Of a stretch of DNA of 6,479 nt, positions 1-4,059 are shown one piece after another. Source of the stretch: Syntrophomonadaceae bacterium (GTDB lineage Bacteria; Bacillota_D; Dethiobacteria; DTU022); NCBI GenBank assembly GCA_003562605.1, contig PWUG01000216.1:1-6479 (forward strand), read 5' to 3'. The notes under the pieces are model-generated. The model did no database searches, was not told the DNA's origin, and saw nothing but the letters and a program-made list of their open reading frames with translations. The translations under genes were made by a program, and so were the position numbers. The first letter of the stretch is position 1, and each line of letters opens with the position of its first letter.

Positions 1-391
1 CCTTCGCCTCTTCAGCCACGCTCTTCATCTCCTCAAGCATGCGGAGATTGTGCTGTGCCAAATATTTTCCTGTCAGATTCCCTCCTTCTTTCTGCATTTG
101 CTGAATTTTTCCTTCGATTACCGTCAGCCTGCGGTAGATCTCTCCAAAGTCAACGGTTTCGTCCAGATATTCTTCCGAATACAACCCACTGTTCGCCGCC
201 CTGAACATCACTTTCTGCGGGATGTCGAGCTCTTCGGCGAGCCTGGCCAGTATTGGCTCGGATGGGGGCTCTTTTGTCCCCGACTCGATCTGTACAAGAT
301 AGGGCCTTGATATGCCGACTTTTTGGGCCAGCGCGGTTGCCTGGATGCCCTTTGCGAGCCGGTGTTTTCTAAGATAATCTCCGAATTTCAT
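1..391 (-). CDS. XRE-family HTH transcriptional regulator (C-terminus outside window)
   Basis: This is a DNA-binding repressor-type protein, read here for 130 codons before the window edge. An HTH_3/XRE fold covers about residues 4-58: the first helices include FGDYLRKHRLAKG, the recognition part is AQKVGISRPYLVQIESG, and it closes with LARLAEELDIP. These are standard positions for Cro/CI-type domains. After residue 80 the chain is rich in Glu, Lys and Gln with regular Leu/Ile/Met (about 82-130), which suggests a coiled-coil or helical oligomerisation segment. I prefer the ATG at 391: GGAAG lies 6 nt upstream of it, whereas the ATG at 397 is almost touching that ribosome binding site. A good sigma-A-type promoter and an inverted repeat lie just upstream, so autoregulation is likely. 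The target genes are not visible. The family call is secure; its role in a mobile element is inference. Confidence 0.9.
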   Translation of the reverse strand, partial: MKFGDYLRKHRLAKGIQATALAQKVGISRPYLVQIESGTKEPPSEPILARLAEELDIPQKVMFRAANSGLYSEEYLDETVDFGEIYRRLTVIEGKIQQMQKEGGNLTGKYLAQHNLRMLEEMKSVAEEAK

Positions 392-447
392 AGACATCTT
401 CCTTTCAATGAGAAGCAAGTGGTCGTAATGGGCGTGTGCCTAAGAAC

Positions 448-476
448 ATCATATCATAAAAGTGATAACCTGTAAA
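448..476 (-). promoter_or_regulatory. Predicted sigma-A promoter of the leftmost XRE gene
   Basis: Read on the minus strand, TTTACA (476-471) and TATGAT (453-448) are separated by exactly 17 nt. The -10 lies about 55 nt upstream of the ATG at 391. A second overlapping TATGAT at 458-453 has a 12-nt spacing and is unlikely to be used. Confidence 0.75.
452..467. promoter_or_regulatory. Operator-like inverted repeat in the XRE promoter
   Basis: TATCA-CTTTTA-TGATA (minus strand) is a perfect 5-bp inverted repeat with a 6-nt gap. It lies in the spacer between the -35 and -10 of the promoter above, where a bound repressor would block RNA polymerase. Autorepression by the adjacent XRE protein is inferred from position only. 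Confidence 0.4.
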
Positions 477-575
477 GATATAATCTTCATAAGTTACTAT
501 TTGTGCTTGGTTGCAATCGCTCTTCGTATAAGAGCTTTCGACAACCGAATAGAAGTAGGCGGTGGCAAAAAAATG

Positions 576-609
576 GCCGCCAGCTTTATACCTGGCGGCT
601 TTATTGTTG
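576..609 (+). terminator. Rho-independent terminator, 5' exon side of intron copy A
   Basis: GCCGCCAG (576-583) pairs with CTGGCGGC (592-599) over an 8-nt loop, followed by TTTATTGTT and preceded by a run of A. No plus-strand gene upstream of it remains in the window. The group IIC-like intron fragment begins at 610, directly after the T-rich tail. This is the known target preference of group IIC introns. Confidence 0.75.
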
Positions 610-747
610 GTGCGCCCGGCATGGGCGACATCTTGGCGGTGAAAGTCCGCTGTGGGGGCTGACGGCCCCAACCACTAGCCGAAGGCAGGGGTGTCCACCG
701 CGAGGTGGAATCTGAAGGAAGCCGGAGGCAAAATCCTGGCCCGATGA
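610..747 (+). mobile_element. Group IIC-like intron, 5' domain I fragment (copy A)
   Basis: The stretch starts with GTGCGCCCGGCATGGG, the typical 5' end of IIC introns such as the one from Oceanobacillus iheyensis. It continues in order through GTGAAAGTCC, GCAGGGGTGTCC, AATCTGAAGGAAGC, GGAGGCAAAATCC and GATGA, all landmarks of domain I. After about 747 it no longer matches copies B and C (which continue ACAAGAA), so it is broken within domain I. There is no reverse transcriptase/maturase frame and no domain V hairpin, so it cannot splice alone. Recognition rests on remembered intron consensus and on the match to copy B in this window. Confidence 0.8.
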
Positions 748-943
748 CATATGCAGGGGCTTCTCTTCTCCTCCCGGGGGTCTCTAACACTCAAACCTAC
801 TCCTGGTGTTTACTACCTTTAGTCTGCCGGGTCTCATAAAGCCAGGAATGCCTCTGGGAATAATACCAGTACCGAAAACAAGAACTGAACTGATGCAGGC
901 TACTGTGAGGCGCAGGAGGGCCTATTTGGGGTGCGGGCAATAC

Positions 944-1093
944 CTAAATTGCCCCGATGTTTTTAAGCCCCTCACGGGCGCCTGCGTTGGCCTGGCGTAT
1001 TTCTTTTATGTTTTTTACACTGGTTTTCTGCTGGGAACGACCTTTACCCTGTTCACGTAATTGTGGTATATGGGAAGTTTGCTTTAGATAAGG
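944..1093 (-). pseudogene. C-terminal coding remnant, unrecognised
   Basis: An open stretch of 49 codons on the minus strand ends at a stop (946-944) and has no ATG, GTG or TTG start. The peptide contains QLREQGKGRSQQKTSVKN followed by IKEIRQANAGAREGLKNIG. It is hydrophilic and helix-forming, with alternating Lys/Arg and small residues. This is unlike random translation, and the plus-strand frame opposite it is strongly hydrophobic, as expected for an antisense shadow. The upstream end is cut at 1094-1096 by a stop inside the palindrome. I do not recognise the family; the tail of a transposase or recombinase is possible but unsupported. Confidence 0.25.
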
Positions 1094-1102
1094 CTATCTA
1101 AA
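1083..1102. repeat. 20-bp palindrome, possible operator or weak hairpin
   Basis: TTTAGATA (1083-1090) and TATCTAAA (1095-1102) are perfect inverted repeats around AGGC. The sequence TGTTTTTGTTT follows, so in RNA it could act as a weak A/U-rich terminator. As DNA it resembles a dimeric regulator site. It is about 130 bp upstream of the predicted promoter at 1235, so direct control of that promoter is doubtful. Confidence 0.45.
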
Positions 1103-1234
1103 TGTTTTTGTTTATTTAAAAGCCATACGAACAGCTACATAAGATTTTATAAGGTATAACTGATGGGATTAAAGTCGATCCAGTGAACTGTTGCAACGGA
1201 ATAACTGATTGATCCCAGCGGTATACACACCAAT

Positions 1235-1262
1235 TTGATTATTATGGGGCCAGCCCTATAAA
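1235..1262 (+). promoter_or_regulatory. Predicted promoter of the secreted GPPW-repeat protein
   Basis: TTGATT (1235-1240) and TATAAA (1257-1262) are separated by 16 nt. The spacer and -10 are overlapped by a near-perfect palindrome, TATGGGGC-CA-GCCCTATA (1243-1260), a possible regulator site. It is the best -35/-10 pair I found upstream of the gene starting at 1519. Confidence 0.5.
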
Positions 1263-1518
1263 TGGACATACAAAGGCTTGTGCAAAAACGTTTATATAAT
1301 TGCAAAGTTTTTGTTTATTATCTTTCTCGGGCAGGGATTCTCAACAAGCTTGTAGAAATAGTAGTTCCTCACATTTTTAATAAGCACTTCTTCAGGCGAC
1401 CCCCCAAAAAAGAGGGCCGCTTTCGTAATAATAAGCAAGGGATAGGCTCTCATATGGGACAAAAGGGGGGAAATAGACCGGCCTCTTCCCTGAATCCAAC
1501 AGAAAGGAGGTTACGCTG
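1263..1518 (+). other. Long untranslated leader of the gene at 1519
   Basis: About 250 nt separate the predicted promoter from the start codon. Possible pairing elements are CAAAAAC (1283-1289) with GTTTTTG (1307-1313), and a C6 run near 1400 with a G6 run near 1466. A frame runs through it (1262-1519) but lacks a ribosome binding site and composes poorly, so I treat the stretch as noncoding. I recognise no known riboswitch class. Confidence 0.3.
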
Positions 1519-2070
1519 ATGCGCAAAATACCTGTTCTTCTCATGGTGCTGCTTGTCTCAATGCTCCTGCTTATTTCTTTCCAGGTCATTGCTGGAGCCG
1601 AAGAAAGCCCGCCGGAAGTTGGGATTGACAATCTTGATCAATCCATCGGAGATGTCGTTACTGTAAAAGGCACCATCACCTGGGTGAATGGAAATGAATT
1701 TTTGCTTGAAGACTCAATTATAATCGATTGTGGCCCTCCCTGGTTCCACACCATTGAGATCGAAGACGGGGTGGAAGTAACGGTGACAGGTCAGGTGGGT
1801 TATGCAGGTCCTCCCTGGGCCGAAACAGACCAACTGGAAATTGACGCTTGTGTAATTATACAGGGTGACAAAACAATTGAAATTCGTGGCTGCGACTTTG
1901 ATGAACCGCCTGCCTGGGCCGGCGGCCCTTTCAGGCACTTCAATGCAGGACCGCCCTGGAAACAAGACGGCGATGATGCAGGGCCTCCCTGGACTAGAAA
2001 TGATAACGGTGCAGGGCCTCCCTGGACCAGGAATGGCGGTAATGCAGGTCCTCCCTGGCTGCGCCAATAA
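1519..2070 (+). CDS. Secreted OB-fold-like protein with C-terminal GPPW repeats
   Basis: Extracytoplasmic protein of 183 residues and unknown function. Residues 1-27 form a signal peptide: positive MRK, a hydrophobic core to about 24, then AGA before EE, fitting signal peptidase I. There is no lipobox. Residues 44-115 read as an OB-fold/BOF-type beta-barrel: DVVTVKGTITWVNGNEF, LLEDSIIIDCGPPW, GVEVTVTGQVG, then QLEIDACVI. A GPPW sits at 72-75 within it and another at 97-100. From residue 143 the tail repeats AGPPW with strict 11-residue spacing at G144, G155, G166 and G177, with linkers rich in Asp, Asn, Gly and Thr. AGGAGG lies 8 nt before the ATG, and a terminator follows at 2152, so it is monocistronic. 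Four cysteines (71, 111, 125 and the region around them) are not arranged as a known metal site. The OB-fold call is moderate; the function is unknown. Confidence 0.85.
   Translation: MRKIPVLLMVLLVSMLLLISFQVIAGAEESPPEVGIDNLDQSIGDVVTVKGTITWVNGNEFLLEDSIIIDCGPPWFHTIEIEDGVEVTVTGQVGYAGPPWAETDQLEIDACVIIQGDKTIEIRGCDFDEPPAWAGGPFRHFNAGPPWKQDGDDAGPPWTRNDNGAGPPWTRNGGNAGPPWLRQ
1945..2058 (+). repeat. Four in-frame 33-bp repeats encoding AGPPW units
   Basis: Units start at 1945, 1978, 2011 and 2044. Each opens with GCAGG(A/G/T)CC(G/T)CCCTGG, and the rest of the unit is more variable. The two middle units are the most alike (GCAGGGCCTCCCTGG followed by AC(T/C)AG(A/G)AATG), which suggests recent duplication. 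The period is exactly 33 bp, so the frame is kept. Confidence 0.9.
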
Positions 2071-2151
2071 TGTGTCTATGAGGTGTTGCGGATGTTTGCA
2101 CCAACCGCTAAAGCATTATAATTGTACAATATCTTGTGTATGGAAAATGTC

Positions 2152-2187
2152 AAAAGCCCCCTGGAAGCCTAATTCTGGGGGCTTTTT
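2152..2187 (+). terminator. Rho-independent terminator after the GPPW-repeat gene
   Basis: AAAAGCCCCC (2152-2161) pairs with GGGGGCTTTT (2177-2186) over a 15-nt loop, ending in T5. The A-tract on the other side could let it work on minus-strand transcripts as well. Intron copy B begins 4 nt later at 2191. Confidence 0.9.
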
Positions 2188-2519
2188 GTAGTACGCCCGG
2201 CATGAACGACATCTTGGTACTGAAAGTCCGCTGTGGGCCTGGAAGTAGGGGCCATTAGCCAAAGGCAAGGGCGTCTGTTGCGAGACAGGGTCTGAAGGAA
2301 GCTGGAGGCAAAGTCTTGACCTGATGAACAAGAACCACACAAGAGGCTGTCTGGGGCGGACGTTTTAAGCGCAGCCGACAGCGCGGGCCCCACAGCTTGG
2401 TCGTCTCGTTTAAGGCCGCACACTACGAAGGCTTTAGCAAGCGACCCGGAAAGCCATGCTGTTAGCCTCAAAGCCTGCAGCGCCTCATCTATTTTCGGCA
2501 GCTGCGCGATAACTCTCAC
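2169..2519 (-). CDS. Small frame MRVIAQLPKI..., conserved with a copy at 6082-6177
   Basis: A GTG at 2519 follows GGAAAGG and opens 116 codons. The N-terminal 25 or so residues (MRVIAQLPKIDEALQAL, then RLTAWLSGS) align without gaps to the minus-strand frame at 6177 (MVIARLPKIAGTLQAL, then RSTRWLPG). Several differences are at third codon positions, so this part may be a real small gene of the excisionase operon. Beyond about residue 50 the frame merely reads the antisense of intron copy B and is probably meaningless; the true end may be lost. The start overlaps the end of the zinc-ribbon frame (2485-2519). I do not recognise the family. Confidence 0.35.
   Translation of the reverse strand: MRVIAQLPKIDEALQALRLTAWLSGSLAKAFVVCGLKRDDQAVGPALSAALKTSAPDSLLCGSCSSGQDFASSFLQTLSRNRRPCLWLMAPTSRPTADFQYQDVVHAGRTTKSPQN
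2191..2460 (+). mobile_element. Group IIC-like intron, 5' fragment (copy B)
   Basis: It starts GTACGCCCGGCATG at 2191, right after the terminator T-tract. It follows copy A landmark for landmark (CTGAAAGTCCGCTG, GGTCTGAAGGAAGC, GGAGGCAAAGTC) and goes further: CTGATGAACAAGAACC and a GGCGGACG-type segment to about 2375. From 2375 to about 2460 it is still shared with copy C, with weaker likeness to intron sequence (ACGAAGG, ACCCGGAAAGCC). Intron identity is firm to about 2345, likely to 2375 and tentative beyond. The position-3 change to GTACG differs from the usual GTGYG. No maturase frame or domain V follows. Confidence 0.8.
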
Positions 2520-2720
2520 CCCTTTCCGCTCTGCTGGGTTTGAAAGTATGGGTTTGCGATCTTTTCCCGCAGCCGGGGCAGTCCACGACCGGCTCTTCTT
2601 TTGTCCCAAAAGCGCTGTAGAACTTGCGGTCGCAGTAGGGGCACAGCCAATCACTTGCCATCTCTAAGCCCTTGGAAAGACCCGCCTTTTCCGGGTGCTT
2701 ATGGCCGATACTTTTTTACT
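2310..2720. repeat. Composite direct-repeat block 1 (intron piece + small frame + zinc ribbon)
   Basis: It matches 5980-6479 in the same orientation and gene order, with many scattered substitutions and an in-frame length difference of about 90-100 bp in the zinc-ribbon linker. Shared anchors include TCAAAGCCTGCAGCG (2467), CAGTAGGGGCA (2634) and TTTTCCGGGTGCTTATGGCC (2687). The two blocks flank the excisionase-repressor-rep core. Confidence 0.75.
2485..2661 (-). CDS. Small zinc-ribbon protein
   Basis: A protein of 58 residues from the ATG at 2661, with AAGGG 7 nt upstream. Two CxxC knuckles, CPYC (7-10) and CPGC (28-31), bracket FYSAFGTKEEPVVD. This is the classic rubredoxin/zinc-ribbon arrangement, predicted to bind one Zn. 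The same protein is encoded at 6213-6479 (DWLCPYCDRKFY shared). The reading frame is open upstream of the ATG to 2715 and reads SIGHKHPEKAGLSKG, which also matches the second copy (LGHEHPEKVAPSKD). The original protein was therefore probably longer and joined to the frame at 2664-2783 by a one-base shift. The tail after residue 35 differs from the other copy. The role is unknown; a DNA- or RNA-binding accessory of the element is a guess. Confidence 0.6.
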   Translation of the reverse strand: MASDWLCPYCDRKFYSAFGTKEEPVVDCPGCGKRSQTHTFKPSRAERGESYRAAAENR

Positions 2721-2783
2721 GCAGTTCTCACAGTTCTTTTTCTTCAGAATGCTGCCCTCGCCGTTGCCTCTGCTTTTGCTCAT
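2664..2783 (-). CDS. Short frame with GNGEGSI motif, possible integrase or zinc-protein N-terminus (likely frameshifted)
   Basis: 39 codons start at an ATG overlapping the stop of the upstream HTH gene (ATGA), with AGGGAGG 8 nt before, so translation initiation here is well supported. The start MSKSRGNGEGSI is the motif that opens many Tn916-type tyrosine recombinases (arm-binding domain). What follows is KKKNCENCSKK, a CxxC knuckle, rather than the usual DGRW strand. Right after CSKK there is an A6 run (minus strand, 2717-2712). Beyond it, the conserved sequence continues in the -1 frame (SIGHKHPEK) into the zinc ribbon, while this frame ends at 2664. Either a one-base loss broke a longer zinc protein, or ribosomes slip at A6, or two short coupled genes exist. 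No integrase catalytic domain follows. Confidence 0.5.
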   Translation of the reverse strand: MSKSRGNGEGSILKKKNCENCSKKVSAISTRKRRVFPRA

Positions 2784-2971
2784 TTTATTTTCCTCCCTTC
2801 GATCCACGCAAGGAACGCATCACGCGGTATAATAATCCTTGAGCCTATAATAATTGAAGGGCAACCTTCGAACTTCACCAGTTGATACGCTTTCCAGGTA
2901 CTAATACGCATCAACTTTGCCATCTCCTGCACGGTCATCATGAACGGCACGTCTTCTAGAGTTGTATACAC
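2780..2971 (-). CDS. Excisionase-family (HTH_17, MerR-like) DNA-binding protein
   Basis: Protein of 63 residues. Residues 12-58 form an excisionase/HTH_17 domain: MTVQEMAKLMRISTWKAYQL is the helix-turn-helix, CPSIIIGSRIIIPRDAF the wing strands, and FLAWIEG the last helix. Such proteins act as directionality factors for phage or element integrases, or as small regulators. The start is GTG at 2971 with GGAGGG 9 nt upstream; internal ATGs at residues 11-12 lie at the domain edge. It is the middle gene of a minus-strand operon: the excisionase-like gene at 3256 and a possible leader peptide lie upstream, and its stop overlaps the next ATG (2783). The family is secure; the partner integrase is not in the window. 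Confidence 0.88.
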   Translation of the reverse strand: MYTTLEDVPFMMTVQEMAKLMRISTWKAYQLVKFEGCPSIIIGSRIIIPRDAFLAWIEGRKIK

Positions 2972-2976
2972 TTTTA

Positions 2977-3006
2977 TTATCCCTCCAGGGCAATTAATGA
3001 ATTCAT
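2977..3006 (-). CDS. Possible 9-residue leader peptide MNSLIALEG
   Basis: This tiny frame between the two excisionase genes has one of the best ribosome binding sites in the window, AAGGAGGTGAT, 5 nt before its ATG (3006). Its final codons (CTG GAG GGA TAA) contain the ribosome binding site of the next gene, whose GTG start is at 2971. Ribosomes on the leader would therefore open or hide that site, which suggests translational coupling. An in-frame ATG two codons upstream (3012) is an alternative start. It could also be an accidental frame behind a strong Shine-Dalgarno sequence. Confidence 0.35.
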   Translation of the reverse strand: MNSLIALEG

Positions 3007-3049
3007 GAGCATCACCTCCTTGAGCGGATGTCCCAAAGAATGGCGGTTA

Positions 3050-3256
3050 TTATTCTTTACTTGAGCGATTGGTTCCTACTGACTGTTCAACTTTTTCTTC
3101 AATCCACTTTTCCAGATCGCTCAGACGTACTCTGATACAACCGTCAATTTTTACAACTGGTATCTTCTTTTCTTTTGCCAGCTCATGTACCTTGCTCCGT
3201 CCGATATTGAGCCGTTCTGCTACATCTGATACTTTCAACAGGGTTTCAGTGGTCAT
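3050..3256 (-). CDS. Excisionase-family (HTH_17) DNA-binding protein
   Basis: Protein of 68 residues and first gene of the minus-strand operon. Residues 6-54 are a typical HTH_17/excisionase domain: LLKVSDVAERLNIGRSKVHEL, then KKIPVVKIDGCIRVRLSDLEKWI. It is close in plan to the domain at 2780-2971 but clearly a different protein. The C-terminal tail (EEKVEQSVGTNRSSKE) is charged and probably disordered. The ATG at 3256 has AAGGAG 14 nt upstream, a long spacing, and AAAGG 3 nt upstream; no alternative in-frame start exists because a stop lies three codons upstream. The predicted promoter is at 3328-3300, divergent from the repressor, with a perfect palindrome over the transcription start. Likely a recombination directionality factor or small regulator controlled by the repressor. 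Confidence 0.9.
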   Translation of the reverse strand: MTTETLLKVSDVAERLNIGRSKVHELAKEKKIPVVKIDGCIRVRLSDLEKWIEEKVEQSVGTNRSSKE

Positions 3257-3279
3257 TTGCCTTTAAGACTCTCCTTACG

Positions 3280-3296
3280 TGATAATATTATTATCA
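3280..3296. promoter_or_regulatory. Perfect 17-bp palindromic operator candidate
   Basis: TGATAATA-T-TATTATCA is a perfect palindrome with one central base. It covers the predicted start of transcription of the excisionase operon, so a bound protein would block that promoter. The repressor encoded at 3376 is the natural candidate. The hexamer CGTGAT occurs here (3278), at 3316 and at 3356, spaced 38 and 40 bp, and may mark further half-sites. Confidence 0.6.
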
Positions 3297-3299
3297 TCT

Positions 3300-3328
3300 A
3301 TTATAATACACTATACGTGATGTTGCAA
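3300..3328 (-). promoter_or_regulatory. Predicted promoter of the excisionase operon
   Basis: On the minus strand TTGCAA (3328-3323) and a perfect TATAAT (3305-3300) are separated by 17 nt. Transcription would start near 3293, inside the operator palindrome. The -35 hexamer is the same six base pairs used by the divergent repressor promoter. Confidence 0.75.
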
Positions 3329-3351
3329 GGGGAGAAAAAGTGGTTTATAAT
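3323..3351 (+). promoter_or_regulatory. Predicted promoter of the repressor gene
   Basis: TTGCAA (3323-3328) and a perfect TATAAT (3346-3351) are separated by 17 nt. Transcription would start near 3358, about 18 nt before the ATG, leaving just room for the ribosome binding site AGGGAGG. A CGTGAT copy (3356-3361) lies on the start site. Confidence 0.75.
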
Positions 3352-3375
3352 AGATCGTGATAGGGAGGGATTGAT

Positions 3376-4059
3376 ATGACGATGGGAGAACGTTTGAAGT
3401 TTTTGAGACAAGCCAGGGGTTTAAAACAAAAAGAGGTAGCCACTTCTCTAGGTCTTACACAGTCCAGCGTCGCGAATTATGAAACAAATTTCCGCAAGCC
3501 ACCATATGATGCGTTGATTAAGCTGGCTGACTTTTATGGTGTCGCTACAGACTTTATCCTGCGAGGTACGGTGCCTTTTACCCAAGGTGAGAGTAAAACT
3601 GATATAAGAGAGATTCCTGTGGTACGGAGAATGTCTGTCGATGAACGAGATCGCCGACACATTTTCAAAGCGATAAGCCATTATGAGCCGGTCTTGCTGG
3701 AGCCGGAAGATAAGGCAAACTACTTTTACTACCCCGCAGGGGAAAACACTTGGATGGTGCAAGGCACTGCTCATGAGGCCAAGCTATTAGTAAAAGAGCA
3801 TACCGTGCTCTCTGATGGGAGCATGATCTTGGGAATATGGGCAGCAGAGGAGCTAATTGTTCTCGGGCGGTATTTTGAACAAGGCGATATGGCTGTGATA
3901 CAACCGTGGGGTATCCAACAACGGCCTTACATTTTGGATAAAGAAGAGATGGAAAAGAAGTTGGTGCTTGTAGGAATAGTGATCTCTGTAGAATTTCATT
4001 TGGATAAAGAAACGGCGCAGGAAGAACAAAGCGGAGCCAGCTTTGGAAAAGTGAGGTAG
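3376..4059 (+). CDS. CI-like repressor: XRE HTH plus non-catalytic C-terminal domain
   Basis: Protein of 227 residues, predicted to hold the element quiescent by binding the divergent control region. Residues 4-63 are a textbook XRE domain: ERLKFLRQARGLKQKEVA, then LGLTQSSVANYETNFRKP and ALIKLADFYGVATDFIL. Residues 78-207 resemble the LexA/CI C-terminal fold: IPVVRRM at the start, WMVQGTAHEAKLLVKEHT where the G-(D/N)-S-M serine motif would be, FEQGDMAVIQPW matching the GDxVxV strand, and VLVGIVISVEF as the last strand. The catalytic Ser and the Lys of S24 peptidases are not seen, so self-cleavage on DNA damage is unlikely. The ATG has AGGGAGG 7 nt upstream. It is divergent from the excisionase operon, followed by the replication gene. 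The repressor call is strong; the C-domain assignment is moderate. Confidence 0.88.
   Translation: MTMGERLKFLRQARGLKQKEVATSLGLTQSSVANYETNFRKPPYDALIKLADFYGVATDFILRGTVPFTQGESKTDIREIPVVRRMSVDERDRRHIFKAISHYEPVLLEPEDKANYFYYPAGENTWMVQGTAHEAKLLVKEHTVLSDGSMILGIWAAEELIVLGRYFEQGDMAVIQPWGIQQRPYILDKEEMEKKLVLVGIVISVEFHLDKETAQEEQSGASFGKVR

Larger units (their letters stand above)
748..1234. other. Decayed intergenic region without an intact gene
   Basis: Plus-strand reading gives only hydrophobic, unmotivated peptides. The minus strand holds a short coding-like remnant (944-1093). Stretches of G/C-rich sequence (about 760-1000) and A/T-rich sequence (about 1070-1200) alternate, which suggests joined fragments of different origin. 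A 20-bp palindrome lies at 1083-1102, and the 9-mer ATAACTGAT occurs twice, at 1156 and 1201. I recognise no insertion sequence ends. Confidence 0.4.

Noticed and set aside
497..790. Frames on both strands across intron copy A
   Set aside because: They read through structured intron RNA sequence and a terminator; no start signals and no protein-like features.
806..1060. Plus-strand frame of 84 codons with a hydrophobic end
   Set aside because: No ribosome binding site; the hydrophobic end is what the antisense of the charged minus-strand remnant (944-1093) would give.
1156..1209. Direct repeat ATAACTGAT as insertion-element target duplication
   Set aside because: The copies are 45 bp apart with no inverted ends or transposase between them; likely chance.
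1262..1519. Plus-strand frame of 85 codons before the GPPW gene
   Set aside because: Its ATG coincides with the -10 region of the predicted promoter, there is no ribosome binding site, and the peptide has a random, basic composition.
1714..2067. Minus-strand frame of 117 codons with repeated PGRPC
   Set aside because: It is the antisense of the GCAGGxCCTCCCTGG repeats of the GPPW gene; it has no ribosome binding site, and the plus strand has signal peptide, start site and terminator.
2664..2783. A true tyrosine integrase gene
   Set aside because: Only the 12-residue GNGEGSI-type start fits; no arm-binding strand, core domain or R-H-R-Y residues follow anywhere downstream on the minus strand.
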